NCBI GenBank assembly: GCA_018242565.1
Contig: JAFEBR010000724.1
Location: 1-49,712, forward strand
DNA length: 49,712 nucleotides
Reading direction: 5' to 3'
From: Planctomycetota bacterium
GTDB taxonomy: Bacteria > Planctomycetota > Planctomycetia > Planctomycetales > Planctomycetaceae
Made by a program: the position numbers and the translations under genes. Below the pieces are notes generated by a model, which saw only the letters and a list, made by a program, of their open reading frames with translations, did not search any database and had not been told where the DNA came from. Positions 19,646-28,896 of this stretch are shown one piece after another; positions within the stretch are counted from its first letter, which is position 1; every line of letters begins with the position of its first letter.

Positions 19646-19698
19646 GCAGGCTCGGGTTTCGCCCCCGCAGACTCAGAGGCTGGCAATCTCAGCCGTGG

Positions 19699-20754
19699 CT
19701 ACGAACCACCCCAGTGGATTCCCAGCATCAGCGAGTTGAGACCACTGCCGATTCCCAGCAGGGCCAGATTGTCGCCGGCGGCGACATGCCCGCGTTCGAT
19801 GCCCAGCGCGGCCGTTAAGGGCAAAGCGGCGGCACCCGTGTTTCCCAGGAACTCGACCGTCGCGAAATCGAGCTTTGTATCGAGCCCCAGTTTTTCGTAG
19901 AGCAGCTTACGATGCGCACGGCCAACCTGGTGCGTGAACGTGCGCTGCACGTCGGCGTTGGTCCAGCCCAGAACTTTCTTGGTCGCTTCCCAGGTTTGAG
20001 CGGCCAGGCCTACACCCGCATGCAACAATGCCTCGGAATCGGTCTGCATGCGGGGCCGGTCGTCGCCATGCGTGTGCGACGCCACCCCTCCGGCACATAG
20101 TTCGTGAGCCGAGGTGTCTGCCTGAAAGACTCCACCCAACAGGCGGTTTCCGGTCTGACTCAACTTGCGATCGCACAACAGCACGGCGGCCGAACCCGAG
20201 CCGATCGTCAGCGAAGCGAAGGCCAGTTTGACATCCTGTTTCGTCAGCCGGGGATCGTTGAGCAATGAGTCGATCGTTCCCTCGACCAGATCCCGGCCCA
20301 TTTCTGTTCCGACGACCAGTGCGGCACGAATCTGCCCCAGTTCAATCATATTGGCCGCGAGGATCATGCCGTTCAGAATACCCAGGCAGGCATTGCTGAC
20401 ATCCAGCACGAGAGCCGAACCGGGCAGGTTCAGCGCGTGATGGACACCACTGGCGGTGGCGGGTTCCAACTGATCACGGCAGACCGAGCCATGAATGAGG
20501 CAGCCGATGTGCTGGCGATCGAAACGAGTCGCGTCCAGCAAACGCTCGCCGGTTTGCGAGCTGATCGTCCCGGGCAGAACGCCGCGATCCCAGAATCGGC
20601 GTTCGTGAATTCCGGTCATCAGTTCCAGACGACCGGCGGGCAGATGGAACCGGTCGTACACCGGTGCCAGACGCGCTTCAATTTCCGCGGAGGTGACAAC
20701 GTGCGGAGGCAGACTGTATGCGAATGCCTCGACGCAAACGTGCTGATAACGCAT
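19699..20754 (-). CDS. OleA-like beta-ketoacyl synthase III (thiolase fold)
   Basis: A 351-residue FabH-superfamily enzyme with an intact Cys-His-Asn triad: Cys123 ([11 protein letters not shown]), His275 (FTHQVGRAH) and Asn305 ([10 protein letters not shown]). The sequence resembles OleA, which joins two fatty-acyl-CoAs head-to-head, more than Fab[31 protein letters not shown] and [10 protein letters not shown]. From memory, OleA carries a special Glu 26 residues before the Cys; here Glu97 is exactly 26 before Cys123. The usual partners OleB, OleC and OleD are not in the window. It is 12 bp downstream of a small conserved-looking gene, probably cotranscribed. Confidence 0.85.
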   Translation of the reverse strand: MRYQHVCVEAFAYSLPPHVVTSAEIEARLAPVYDRFHLPAGRLELMTGIHERRFWDRGVLPGTISSQTGERLLDATRFDRQHIGCLIHGSVCRDQLEPATASGVHHALNLPGSALVLDVSNACLGILNGMILAANMIELGQIRAALVVGTEMGRDLVEGTIDSLLNDPRLTKQDVKLAFASLTIGSGSAAVLLCDRKLSQTGNRLLGGVFQADTSAHELCAGGVASHTHGDDRPRMQTDSEALLHAGVGLAAQTWEATKKVLGWTNADVQRTFTHQVGRAHRKLLYEKLGLDTKLDFATVEFLGNTGAAALPLTAALGIERGHVAAGDNLALLGIGSGLNSLMLGIHWGGS

Positions 20755-20766
20755 GCGGCAACAGGA

Positions 20767-20976
20767 TCAGGCTCGAGCGCGTGCGGGAGTGGCCTGAGTC
20801 GGATCGAGTTGACCCATCAGGTCGGCAATGACGCGCAGGTCGGCGTCGCGCTGTTCATTCTGGGGATTCTGCGGTTCGCGGAATTCATAGCGCCGCGAAG
20901 AACGGATGTATCGCAGACCTTCCAGAACGAGGTCACGTTGTTGCTGCGTTAATTCTAGTGTCATAAGTTCGCTCAT
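20767..20976 (-). CDS. Small uncharacterised protein upstream of OleA-like gene
   Basis: A 69-residue hydrophilic protein of unknown function: MSELMTLELTQQQRDLVLEG, then an RYIRSSRRYEFR segment and a predicted helix DADLRVIADLMGQLD. No signal peptide, membrane helix or catalytic motif is seen. The start could be ATG 20976 or ATG 20964 four codons later; both remove an upstream extension that looks non-coding. It ends 12 bp before the OleA-like gene, so the two are probably one transcript. The helix-rich charged sequence is consistent with a small accessory or regulatory protein, which is inference only. Confidence 0.6.
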   Translation of the reverse strand: MSELMTLELTQQQRDLVLEGLRYIRSSRRYEFREPQNPQNEQRDADLRVIADLMGQLDPTQATPARARA

Positions 20977-21383
20977 GATCTCAGGCGGTCTCGCGCGCAC
21001 GAAAAAGCAGTTTTCCTGAAGAACCGTTCGCCCTCATGACGATTCCGGCAAACTCCATGTTACGCTGGCAGCGACCAGTTCTCAACCAGATTTATGATAC
21101 CCGGGTTAAGAACTAACCGCAAACACTCTCCTTGTCTATCGAACCAGACCGGTCTCGAGCTTTGCCTTTCAGAACTGATCCCGCAGCGCCCCTACGGCCC
21201 GCGTTTCCCATGCGACCCCAGAATCAAGCAAGCCCGGTTGCCCAACCGCAACCGGGCTGTTTCACTTGATTGTCTCGATCGTCAGGTCCGCATTTCACCG
21301 CATGTTAAGCCTGAACGCTGCGACTGGTCCCCTGGGTAAACCCCGTGCGGACGACGACCGTTCGCCGAGATTCGACACCGCAG
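20977..21383. other. Spacer with one terminator hairpin
   Basis: About 400 bp between two leftward genes. Apart from the hairpin at 21231-21258 I see no gene or recognisable element. It should hold the promoter for the small gene and the OleA-like gene, but no clear boxes were found. Confidence 0.4.
21231..21258 (-). terminator. Terminator hairpin after Gly/Tyr-rich gene
   Basis: AGCCCGGTTG and CAACCGGGCT form a perfect 10-bp stem with an 8-base loop. On the leftward strand it is followed by TTGCTTGATT, moderately T-rich. It lies about 125 bp past the stop at 21384. On the other strand GTTTC follows, so it may work both ways. Confidence 0.6.
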
Positions 21384-21686
21384 TTACCAGCGGTAATAGC
21401 CGAATCCGTAGGCTGGATAAGGAGCCGGCACGCCATAGACCGGACCGACGCCAAACCCCACACCCGGCGCCGCGATTCCGAAACCAGGTGTCGTCACAAT
21501 CACCCCCGGAGCGTACGGCCGGTAATACGGGCGATATCCGTAAGGCCGGTAACCGCCGTGGTAGTAACCACCACCGTGATACCGGTAACCACCCCCATAA
21601 CCATGGGCCTCGGCGGTCGAGGTCACCGCTCCGCTCAACAACAGACCGCCAGCAACCAACGCCAGTGTCATCAGGACGCGTTTCAT
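21384..21686 (-). CDS. Gly/Tyr-rich small secreted protein
   Basis: A 100-residue protein with a clear signal peptide (MKRVLMTLALVAGGLLLSGA, cleavage probably after AEA near residue 27). The mature part is built of Gly, Tyr, Pro, His and Arg: GYGGGYRYHGGGYYHGG, then YRPYGYRPYYRPY, then GFGIAAPGVGFGVGPVYG. No catalytic motif is present. Such compositions occur in structural or surface proteins. A very good Shine-Dalgarno (AAGGAG, 8-base spacing) suggests high expression. It is divergent from the zinc peptidase and ends before a terminator hairpin. Confidence 0.8.
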   Translation of the reverse strand: MKRVLMTLALVAGGLLLSGAVTSTAEAHGYGGGYRYHGGGYYHGGYRPYGYRPYYRPYAPGVIVTTPGFGIAAPGVGFGVGPVYGVPAPYPAYGFGYYRW

Positions 21687-22178
21687 GATTTGTTCTCCTT
21701 ACTCTTCAAACTGTTTGTTTACCGGGGACGTTTCCGCTGCCTGGTGGAAAAATTCTGAATGACTTGTGTTGGTCACTCGCGTCTCCACGGGACACAGAAA
21801 ATGCAAGGTGCGTGCCAGATCTCAAAACGGGCAGGCTGGAATTCCACAAACCGCAGCGAATCAACACCTTATGGAATTTGCGAAGAATCGGCATTGGTTT
21901 CACGACCCGGTGCCGCGAGTGAAACTGAGTTCAAACGCGCCATCAAAATGATCCCATTCACCCGTAATACGATTCGGGTATGATTCCAGCAGATGATGCT
22001 GGTCTGGGATGCGCGTCGCGGGTAAAACGACCATTCGCTGATCCACGTCGTGCCGGGAAAGGTCAATAACCCCATCGCGACAGCGAAGCAGGTACAGTCC
22101 ACTCGCGGGAGCAGTTCAATCAGATACGTCCGTCCCGGGATTTGTTCCGGAGACCTTTCCTTTCAGGATGGCAGTGCG
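21687..22178. other. Divergent intergenic region, no gene
   Basis: About 490 bp between the divergent Gly/Tyr-rich gene and the zinc peptidase. It contains a -10-like TATGAT at 21979-21984 pointing right, with no good -35. Open frames are short and have no recognisable product. Confidence 0.35.
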
Positions 22179-22868
22179 ATGTTCTTCGATCCGAAGTATT
22201 TTCTGTTTCTATCACCGGCCCTGCTCTTGATGGCCTGGGCCCAGTGGCGTGTCAAAAGCAGCTATGGTCGGGCGATGCAGATGCCCGCGCAAATGAGCGG
22301 TTTTGATGCGGCCCGCTACATCCTCGATCAGGCCGGCTTGCAACATATTCCCGTGGAGCCCACCCAGGGCGAACTGAGCGACCATTACGATCCCCGTTCG
22401 CAGACCGTGCGCCTCAGTACCAACGTGTATTACGGGCGAACGCTGGGCGCAGTCGGCATCGCGGCCCATGAAGTCGGGCACGCGCTGCAGCATGCACAGG
22501 GCTATCTACCGCTGGGCATCCGCAATCTGGCCGTACCGGCCGCCCAGTTCGGCCCTCAGGTGTTCATGGTCCTGCTGTTCCTGGGGATGCTGCTGGGGAG
22601 CATGAAGCTGATCATTCTGGGACTGGTGGCCTACAGCGGGATCGTGTTGTTCCAACTGGTCAACCTGCCCGTGGAGTTCGACGCCAGTAACCGCGCCAAA
22701 CGAATTCTGGCCGATCTGAACATCGTAGACGCCAACGGCTCAGTTGTGGTACGCGATGTACTGAACGCCGCTGGCTGGACCTACGTCGCGGCCACTTTGC
22801 AGGCGTTTCTGACACTGCTGTATTACGTCAGCGTCTTCACCGGAGGCCAGCGGCGCAACCGCGAGTAA
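22179..22868 (+). CDS. Zinc metallopeptidase, YugP-type
   Basis: A 229-residue membrane peptidase of the Zn_peptidase_2 (DUF2268-unrelated, YugP-like) family. The N-terminal helix FLFLSPALLLMAWAQW (8-23) is followed by the family signature for SGFDAARYILDQAGL, DHYDPRSQTVRLS, and the catalytic IAAHEVGHALQHAQGY with HEVGH at 97-101. Two or three further membrane helices span 115-165 and 195-220, with the conserved NLPVEFDASNRAKRIL between them. ATG 22179 gives the typical family N-terminus; the frame is open further upstream but without similarity. Substrate is unknown. Confidence 0.93.
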   Translation: MFFDPKYFLFLSPALLLMAWAQWRVKSSYGRAMQMPAQMSGFDAARYILDQAGLQHIPVEPTQGELSDHYDPRSQTVRLSTNVYYGRTLGAVGIAAHEVGHALQHAQGYLPLGIRNLAVPAAQFGPQVFMVLLFLGMLLGSMKLIILGLVAYSGIVLFQLVNLPVEFDASNRAKRILADLNIVDANGSVVVRDVLNAAGWTYVAATLQAFLTLLYYVSVFTGGQRRNRE

Positions 22869-22937
22869 GCGCATCGCGGTCTCTGCTGGTGCTGACGCGC
22901 GGCGTGCCCGGCCATCCGCCGCACAGCCTGGGGTTGA

Positions 22938-24290
22938 TTAGAAACCCAGACCGACGCCATCGAGCACCGAAGTGCCCACGGTTCCGTCCTTGATTTCAAA
23001 CATGGACGGGTATTGCACCTTCCAACGGCGGTTCGCCGACGGGCAATACTGCCGGCCATTGCCTTCGATCGCAGCGATTCCGGGAATGCGGGCGGCGAGG
23101 CTGGCCGAGTGCAGGAAGGAGAATCCCGGACAGGTCAAGTCCTGCACGCACATGAACATACCGAACTTCTGCCCGGCGGCTGCCAGGATCAGCGAATCGC
23201 TTTGACCTTTGCAGGCCTTGAGGGCGATACCGCTGTAACCGAGGTCGCGGGCCATCAGCAGGCTGTCATAATCGACAAGTGATTCGTCGATGACCACGGG
23301 CTTCAGCTTCGCTGCCTCGTGCATCTTGTTTTCGGGGTGCGCTTTCAGATCGCGGTGCGTCGGCTGTTCGATGTACTGCACGCGGTCATACGCCTGGGGC
23401 GCCCCTTCCTGGACCTTCTTCAGGAAATCGAGGACGTAGTCGACGTTCGCGCATTTTTCGTTGAAATCGAGCGAGTAGAACCACTCGCGGCAACCCCGGG
23501 CGGTCTGGGCTTCGACGGCGACCTTTTCAACAGACAGCACTCGATTCACATCCCACGCGAGATCGTCGCCAGCCAGCTTGATCTTCAGGTGCGTGAGGCC
23601 GTTGTATTTGATCCACTCGCCGAGCGTCTCGGGGAGACCATCGCCCACCTTCTTTTCGATATCTGCCGGCGTCAGCGGATCGAGCGCGCCGACCAGGTGA
23701 TACAACGGCATCTTGGGCTTCGGATCACGGAGGGTGTACTTATCGAGGTATTCCCCCTTGAACGACTTGTCGAGGTAATTCGACAAGTCATGGTTCATGT
23801 ACGTCTGCGACAGCGTGTTGAAACTGTTCTTGGCATGCACGCGTCCGTAGGCATCGTGCAGCGCGGCATCGAGGGGGCTGGCCGCGACGAGTTGTGCCAG
23901 GTAAGGCATCGCCTCGGGCAGATTCTGCTTCTGGGCCTGCAGTTTCGCCAGGTGCTCGAACTCGCCTTTGAACTGTTCGGTGATATCGAGCGGGTGCGCG
24001 TAGTCGGGATAGTCGGCGGCCAGTTCGACCACTTCGCTGGCGAACTGCTTCATCACCTCTTCGCCTTTATCGACCGGCACCTGAGCCGAGGGCCAGGCCC
24101 ACACCGCGGCGGCCGGCATGCTGCCGAACCCCGTTTCCTGCTTCTTGTTTCGCGTCTCGACTCGAACTTCGACGTTGATCAGCGTGGCCTTGTCCATCAC
24201 GCGACCCCCGAATTTGATCGGGCACCGAAACTGAATGGGTTCGAAGGTACATCGGGCCTCAAGGATGGTGATGTCTGTGGCTTTCGGCAT
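22938..24290 (-). CDS. Enolase-superfamily enzyme, MLE-like
   Basis: A 450-residue mandelate racemase/muconate-lactonizing-type enzyme. Barrel residues can be placed: K236-x-K238 (THLKIKLAG), Asp275 (SLDFNEK), Glu308 (YIEQPT), Asp335 (VVIDESLVD), and Lys358/Lys361 (GIALKACKGQ). The KxK, D-x-N, E, D, K set is that of the MLE subgroup, which includes muconate cycloisomerase, o-succinylbenzoate synthase and dipeptide epimerases. At 450 residues it is longer than the usual 350-380. It is divergent from a POT-type peptide transporter, which favours but does not prove a dipeptide-related substrate. ATG 24290 was chosen; the frame extends 22 codons upstream without similarity. Confidence 0.85.
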   Translation of the reverse strand: MPKATDITILEARCTFEPIQFRCPIKFGGRVMDKATLINVEVRVETRNKKQETGFGSMPAAAVWAWPSAQVPVDKGEEVMKQFASEVVELAADYPDYAHPLDITEQFKGEFEHLAKLQAQKQNLPEAMPYLAQLVAASPLDAALHDAYGRVHAKNSFNTLSQTYMNHDLSNYLDKSFKGEYLDKYTLRDPKPKMPLYHLVGALDPLTPADIEKKVGDGLPETLGEWIKYNGLTHLKIKLAGDDLAWDVNRVLSVEKVAVEAQTARGCREWFYSLDFNEKCANVDYVLDFLKKVQEGAPQAYDRVQYIEQPTHRDLKAHPENKMHEAAKLKPVVIDESLVDYDSLLMARDLGYSGIALKACKGQSDSLILAAAGQKFGMFMCVQDLTCPGFSFLHSASLAARIPGIAAIEGNGRQYCPSANRRWKVQYPSMFEIKDGTVGTSVLDGVGLGF

Positions 24291-24754
24291 GATCTGCGAG
24301 ACAGGAGAAACGGTCGAAACAGCGCACGCTCGAGGTGCACCCCCGAGCGTGCGCAAATGTTACACGGAAGCGGGCAATTGAATCAAGAAAAATACCCGAA
24401 TCCCCGTGCCGGACCACCGGTGAACACCCGCCGAAATCGCCCGCCGAGCGGTGTGCCGATTGAACGGTTCGTGGCATCGAGGCGTCACGGCACAGCGTAC
24501 TTGCCACCCAGGCAGCCGACTTTTTGCATTCGAAATGGGCTGTGACCTGGGGGCGACTGCGGAACGAACTGCTCGCATTCTTGCCACTTTTTCTCGGGAA
24601 ATTGCCCGAAAATCTGGGTCCGGGGGGCAACCCGCCGGCACGTGCGGCGGTACCGCCTGCCACGTGCCGATCGGTCAAAAACCCCGGAAAACGGCTTCGT
24701 TTGACAAACCAGAGAGTTGCTCTTTCCGCGGCAGGCGGTTAAACCAGCAAAACC
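24291..24754. other. Divergent promoter region of enolase-like and POT genes
   Basis: 464 bp between the divergent genes. No open frame is supportable. It holds a 34-bp interrupted palindrome (24636-24669) close to the transporter start and presumably the promoters of both genes, although no clear boxes are visible. Confidence 0.4.
24636..24669. promoter_or_regulatory. 34-bp palindrome upstream of POT transporter
   Basis: Outer arms CGGCACGTG (24636-24644) and CACGTGCCG (24661-24669) enclose a perfect 12-bp palindrome GGCGGTACCGCC (24646-24657). It ends 85 bp before the transporter ATG. It could be a two-part operator or a leader RNA hairpin; no U tract follows. Confidence 0.45.
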
Positions 24755-26173
24755 ATGTCGAATCATACCTATCGTACCGCCCCTGTAGCGACCACCGGCA
24801 TGCCCCCCGGCATTCCGAACATCATCGGCAACGAAGCCGCCGAGCGATTCAGTTTCTATGGGATGAAGGCCATTCTGACCGTCTTCATGACCAAGTTTCT
24901 GGTCGATGCGGCCGGGCAACTCGACCTGATGTCGGAATCCCAGGCGAAATCGTATTACCACCTGTTCGTCGCGTCAGCGTATTTTTTCCCGGTGATCGGG
25001 GCCATTGTCGCCGACGTCTGGTTCGGCAAATACAACACGATTATCGCTTTGTCGCTGGTGTACTGTCTGGGTCACCTGGCATTGGCGCTCGATGAAACCC
25101 GACTCGGGTTATTTGCCGGCCTGGCGTTGATTGCCATCGGATCGGGGGGCATCAAACCCTGCGTTTCGGCTCACGTCGGCGACCAATTCGGCCAGTCGAA
25201 CGCGCACCTGATTTCCAAAGTGTTTGGCTGGTTCTATTTCTCGATCAATTTCGGGTCGTTTTTTTCGCAGATCCTGACCCCCTGGCTGCTGGAAGGATTT
25301 CCGGAATGGCTCGTCAGCACACTGTCGATTGAATCCGCGGAAGCAAAGGCCCGCTGGTTGAAAATCGGGCCCCACGTCGCGTTCGGCGTCCCGGGCATCC
25401 TGATGCTCATCGCCACGATCATTTTCTGGGTCGGCCGCAATAAGTATGCACACATCCCCGCGCAGGGCACGGCGAAAGTTTTCGGCGCCCTCAAGGGTGG
25501 TGGCTGGAAGATTCTGCTGAAACTGGTCCCGGTCTACCTGCCGATTTCGGTCTTCTGGGCGCTCTACGATCAAACGGGTTCCTCGTGGGTCTTGCAGGCC
25601 GACAAGATGAACCGCGACTGGCTGGGCCACAACTGGCTCGCCTCGCAGGTCCAGGCGATTAACCCGCTGTTGATCCTGATCACCGTGCCGCTGTTCTCGT
25701 ACGTGGTCTACCCGGCGCTCGGCAAGGTCGTGCGTCTCACCTCAGTCCGTAAGATCACCGTGGGACTGTTCCTGACGGTGGTCGCGTTCTCGATCTGCTC
25801 GTTCGCCCAGGAACGGATTGACGCCGGCGAGCACCCCAGCATCGCCTGGCAGGTGGCCGCCTTCTTCGTGCTCACGGTCGCCGAAGTGCTCGTTTCGACC
25901 ACCGGCCTGGAATTCTCGTACACCCAGGCGCCACGAGAGCTGAAATCGTTCGTGATGTCGATGTGGCTGCTGTCGGTCTCGGCCGGCAACGTGATCGCCG
26001 GTTTCGTCAATAAGTTCATCCAGAACGACGACGGCACTTTGAAACTCAACGGTGCCGAGTACTTCTGGTTCTTTACCAAGCTCATGGTCGGCGCGGCGGT
26101 CGCCTTCCTGATCGTCTCGTTCTTCTACACCGAAAAGACCTACATTCAGGAAGAACAGGCCGCCACCCACTAG
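24755..26173 (+). CDS. POT/PTR family proton-coupled peptide transporter
   Basis: A 472-residue major-facilitator transporter of the proton-dependent oligopeptide (POT) family. The first helix carries the signature NEAAERFSFYGMKAIL, matching ExxERFxYYG with the proton-coupling Glu-Arg pair. About 12-14 membrane helices follow, including ALIAIGSGGIKPCVSAHVGD (the second POT signature) and VSTTGLEFSYTQAP. It imports di- or tripeptides with protons. Its TAG stop is followed at once by the ATG of the CoA-transferase gene, so the two are cotranscribed. The MLE-like gene lies divergently upstream, separated by a palindrome-bearing region. Confidence 0.95.
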   Translation: MSNHTYRTAPVATTGMPPGIPNIIGNEAAERFSFYGMKAILTVFMTKFLVDAAGQLDLMSESQAKSYYHLFVASAYFFPVIGAIVADVWFGKYNTIIALSLVYCLGHLALALDETRLGLFAGLALIAIGSGGIKPCVSAHVGDQFGQSNAHLISKVFGWFYFSINFGSFFSQILTPWLLEGFPEWLVSTLSIESAEAKARWLKIGPHVAFGVPGILMLIATIIFWVGRNKYAHIPAQGTAKVFGALKGGGWKILLKLVPVYLPISVFWALYDQTGSSWVLQADKMNRDWLGHNWLASQVQAINPLLILITVPLFSYVVYPALGKVVRLTSVRKITVGLFLTVVAFSICSFAQERIDAGEHPSIAWQVAAFFVLTVAEVLVSTTGLEFSYTQAPRELKSFVMSMWLLSVSAGNVIAGFVNKFIQNDDGTLKLNGAEYFWFFTKLMVGAAVAFLIVSFFYTEKTYIQEEQAATH

Positions 26174-27715
26174 ATGTTTCCGCGCGACTCCAAGCTCTGT
26201 ACGGCGGATGAGGCGGTCGCCCGGATCACAGACGGCCAAACCGTGGCCTGCGGCGGATTCGTGGGGGCCGGCCACCCGGAAGCCCTCACGGCGGCGCTCG
26301 AACGGCGGTTTCTGCGCGACGGACAGCCGCGCGGGCTGACTTTGATCTACGGGGCTGGCCAGGGAGACTGGAAAACCCGCGGCCTCAACCATCTGGCCCA
26401 TGAAGGCCTGCTGGCCCGCGCCATCGGCGGCCACTGGAGTCTCGCCCCCGGCCTGGGTCGCCTGGCCCTCGACGGCAAAATCGCCGCCTACAATTTCCCC
26501 CAGGGGGTCATCTGCCAGTTGTTCCGCGACATCGCGGCGGGCCGCCCGGGCTGTATTACCCAAGTTGGCCTGGGGACGTTCATCGATCCCGCCGAGCGCG
26601 GAGGCCGGCTGAATGACCGCACGCCGCCGGGACTGGTCGAACGCCTCGAACTCGGCGGCAAGACCTGGCTGTGGTACAAAGCGCTGCCGATTCACATCGC
26701 CCTGATTCGAGCCACCGCGGCCGATCCGTGGGGTAATCTGCTGATGGATGACGAGGCGCTCATCGGCGAAGTTCTGCCGATCGCGCAGGCCGCCCACAAC
26801 TGTGGCGGAATTGTGCTGGCCCAGGTGAAACGCCTGGTCGATCAGCCAGCCATTCCCCAGCATGTGCGGGTTCCCGGTGCGCTCGTCGACGCGATCGTGG
26901 TCGCCGCTCCGCATGAGCACGACCAGACTTTCGCGGTCCATCAGGATCCCGATTTCTGTACACCCGCCCCGCTCGACCTGCAGCTGCCCGAACTGGGCCC
27001 CTGGGAAGGGGACGAACGGCGGATCATCGCCGGCCGGGCCCACGATGAACTCGCCGATGGTGCGATCGCCAACCTGGGCATCGGCATGCCCGAAGGGGTG
27101 GGGCGCATCGCCGCCGAGACCGGTCGTCTCGCCCGCGTCACGCTGACGCTGGAAAGCGGACCGTTTGGCGGCATTCCCGCGACCGGCCTCAGCTTCGGGG
27201 CCTCACGGTTTCCACAGGCCATTATCGATCAGCCGGCCCAGTTCGATTTCTACGACGGTCGCGGCCTCGATTATGCCGCACTCGGTGCGGCCCAGATCGA
27301 CGCAGCCGGCAACGTCAACGTCTGCAAATTCGGCACTCGATTTGCCGGCGTGGGGGGCTTTGTCAACATCTCGCAATCGGCCCGCCGTCTGATTTTCTGC
27401 GGCACGCTGACGGCCGGCGGACTGGCCGTCTCGACCGCCGCCGGTCGCCTGGTCATCGACCGCGAAGGGACAGTCAAAAAGTTTGTCCGGCAGGTCGAAC
27501 TCGTGTCGTTCAGCGCAGCCCGCAGCCGTGAAATCGGCCAGGAAGTACTGTACGTCACCGAACGCGCCGTGTTTCGGTTGTGTGCCGAGGGGCTGGAATT
27601 GATCGAAGTCGCTCCGGGCATCGAAATCGAACGGGACGTGGTAGGGCACATGGAATTCCGGCCCCTCATCCGCGACGTGCGCCCCATGCGGGCCGACCTG
27701 TTTGCATCCCCATAA
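26174..27715 (+). CDS. Fused alpha-beta acyl-CoA:acetate/3-ketoacid CoA-transferase
   Basis: A 513-residue family I CoA-transferase with both subunits in one chain, as in YdiF and propionate CoA-transferase. The N-terminal half has [20 protein letters not shown] and LGTFIDP; the C-terminal half has [14 protein letters not shown] and the catalytic Glu327 in [13 protein letters not shown]. It moves CoA between short-chain acyl-CoAs and a carboxylate. ATG directly follows the transporter stop (TAGATG), indicating a two-gene transcript with translational coupling. The pairing with a peptide transporter suggests use of amino-acid-derived acids, which is inference. Confidence 0.93.
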   Translation: MFPRDSKLCTADEAVARITDGQTVACGGFVGAGHPEALTAALERRFLRDGQPRGLTLIYGAGQGDWKTRGLNHLAHEGLLARAIGGHWSLAPGLGRLALDGKIAAYNFPQGVICQLFRDIAAGRPGCITQVGLGTFIDPAERGGRLNDRTPPGLVERLELGGKTWLWYKALPIHIALIRATAADPWGNLLMDDEALIGEVLPIAQAAHNCGGIVLAQVKRLVDQPAIPQHVRVPGALVDAIVVAAPHEHDQTFAVHQDPDFCTPAPLDLQLPELGPWEGDERRIIAGRAHDELADGAIANLGIGMPEGVGRIAAETGRLARVTLTLESGPFGGIPATGLSFGASRFPQAIIDQPAQFDFYDGRGLDYAALGAAQIDAAGNVNVCKFGTRFAGVGGFVNISQSARRLIFCGTLTAGGLAVSTAAGRLVIDREGTVKKFVRQVELVSFSAARSREIGQEVLYVTERAVFRLCAEGLELIEVAPGIEIERDVVGHMEFRPLIRDVRPMRADLFASP

Positions 27716-27723
27716 AAACCGCA

Positions 27724-27800
27724 GAGGGAGGGTTGCCGACCCTGGTCTGGTCTGCCGCATTGTGAGGCGGCTGCCAGACCCCGATCGTCAACACTCCCTC
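27724..27800. terminator. Large convergent stem-loop
   Basis: Nested arms: GAGGGAG/CTCCCTC (27724-27730, 27794-27800), GTTG/CAAC, GGTCTGG/CCAGACC (27744-27750, 27774-27780) and GCCGC/GCGGC around an 8-base loop. It fills the gap between the convergent CoA-transferase and DUF1571 genes and probably ends transcription from both sides, though U tracts are weak. Confidence 0.55.
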
Positions 27801-27840
27801 GCAAACGTGTCCGGTTCAGTTCCGGTGCACCAGCGGCGTA

Positions 27841-28896
27841 TTATCGGCGGAACGTGTACTCGGTGTTGGCCTTGTCGAAGGCCACATCAGGCAGGCGTTC
27901 ATCGACGCGGATGTCGGTGTAGCCGTAGTATTCGATCAGCGTCGCTTCATCGAGAGCCGCGGCGTCGCTGAACTCGGCTCCTTTTTCAGGCCACCCGAAA
28001 TTCCGGACGCAGATCGGCAGTGACAGTTCGCGATCGATGTAGGTAATCGACTTGCGGTAGGTCGGTTCAACTTCCGGCGATTCGTATTCGACGCTCCAGC
28101 AGTCACACACGCGACCCATGAATTTCTGATCGGCGTGCATCTCCCAGCGGACGCCCGATTTCATGGCCATGTCACGCTTGCGGTACTTCAGAATCTTCTC
28201 GGCCAGTTGCAGCAAACCGGCTTCGGTCACCGGATGCCGCGATTCCGCCATCGCCAGCGAGCCGGTCGGTTCCAGTTTCATCAACGGCAGCTTCTTCTTG
28301 ATGCCCCCCAGGCGGACCAGCATCTTGTCGTCGTACTGGCCATCGACCAGCAGCACTTCGCGGCCGACGTCGCCCCCTTCGACCCACTTCATGTAGACGC
28401 TGAAGGGTTTGTGACGCAGCTTGAATTCCATCGACTGCAGTTCCTGCAGGTCACCGCCGTCCAGTTTTTCCTGCTTCACGAAAGTCGCCGTGTAATCGGG
28501 AATCTGCTCGATGCGGTGCTTGCCCAGTTCGAGCAGAGCCACGTGCAGTTGCAGCGCGAGTTTACTGCCACGAATCGCCGACTGAATCTGGCGGTTGAGG
28601 TCAGCCGCGGAGACGTTGCCCGTGCCCCCGGCACTGGCCACGAGATCACCCGCAGATGAGCTGGGCAGATTCGACAGCAGTTGCGGGGCGCTCTTGGCGG
28701 AGTTATCGAGTCCGGCTCCCGCCGGTTTCGTCCGGAAGGTCAGGAACAAAACGCCCAGCGCCAGGGCCCCAATCAACCCGGCCAGGCAGTTTTGCCGCGA
28801 CGTTCCGGGCGGAATCCACATGCGTTTACGGAGACTCCAGATTGAACTGAGGCAGGGCCGACAGCGATTCTGCCAGACATTCTTGAGGCGCTTCAT
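27841..28896 (-). CDS. DUF1571 exported protein
   Basis: A 351-residue protein of the DUF1571 family, common in Planctomycetota and of unknown function. Seen: basic N-terminus, an uncleaved or signal-type helix CLAGLIGALALGVLFLTF (about 38-55), a linker, then the domain with DYTATFVKQEKLDGG, KPFSVYMKWVEGGDVGREVL, the Cys pair VCDCWSVEYESP, and YIDRELSLPICVRNFGWP. The domain probably sits outside the cytoplasm. ATG 28896 has AAGGA about 10 bases upstream; the frame is open for 64 more codons with no similarity. It is convergent with the CoA-transferase gene and divergent from hemH. Confidence 0.87.
   Translation of the reverse strand: MKRLKNVWQNRCRPCLSSIWSLRKRMWIPPGTSRQNCLAGLIGALALGVLFLTFRTKPAGAGLDNSAKSAPQLLSNLPSSSAGDLVASAGGTGNVSAADLNRQIQSAIRGSKLALQLHVALLELGKHRIEQIPDYTATFVKQEKLDGGDLQELQSMEFKLRHKPFSVYMKWVEGGDVGREVLLVDGQYDDKMLVRLGGIKKKLPLMKLEPTGSLAMAESRHPVTEAGLLQLAEKILKYRKRDMAMKSGVRWEMHADQKFMGRVCDCWSVEYESPEVEPTYRKSITYIDRELSLPICVRNFGWPEKGAEFSDAAALDEATLIEYYGYTDIRVDERLPDVAFDKANTEYTFRR

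Noticed and set aside
25742-27043. A 433-codon frame antisense to the transporter and CoA-transferase
   Set aside because: It spans the junction of two well-supported genes on the other strand and has no domain.
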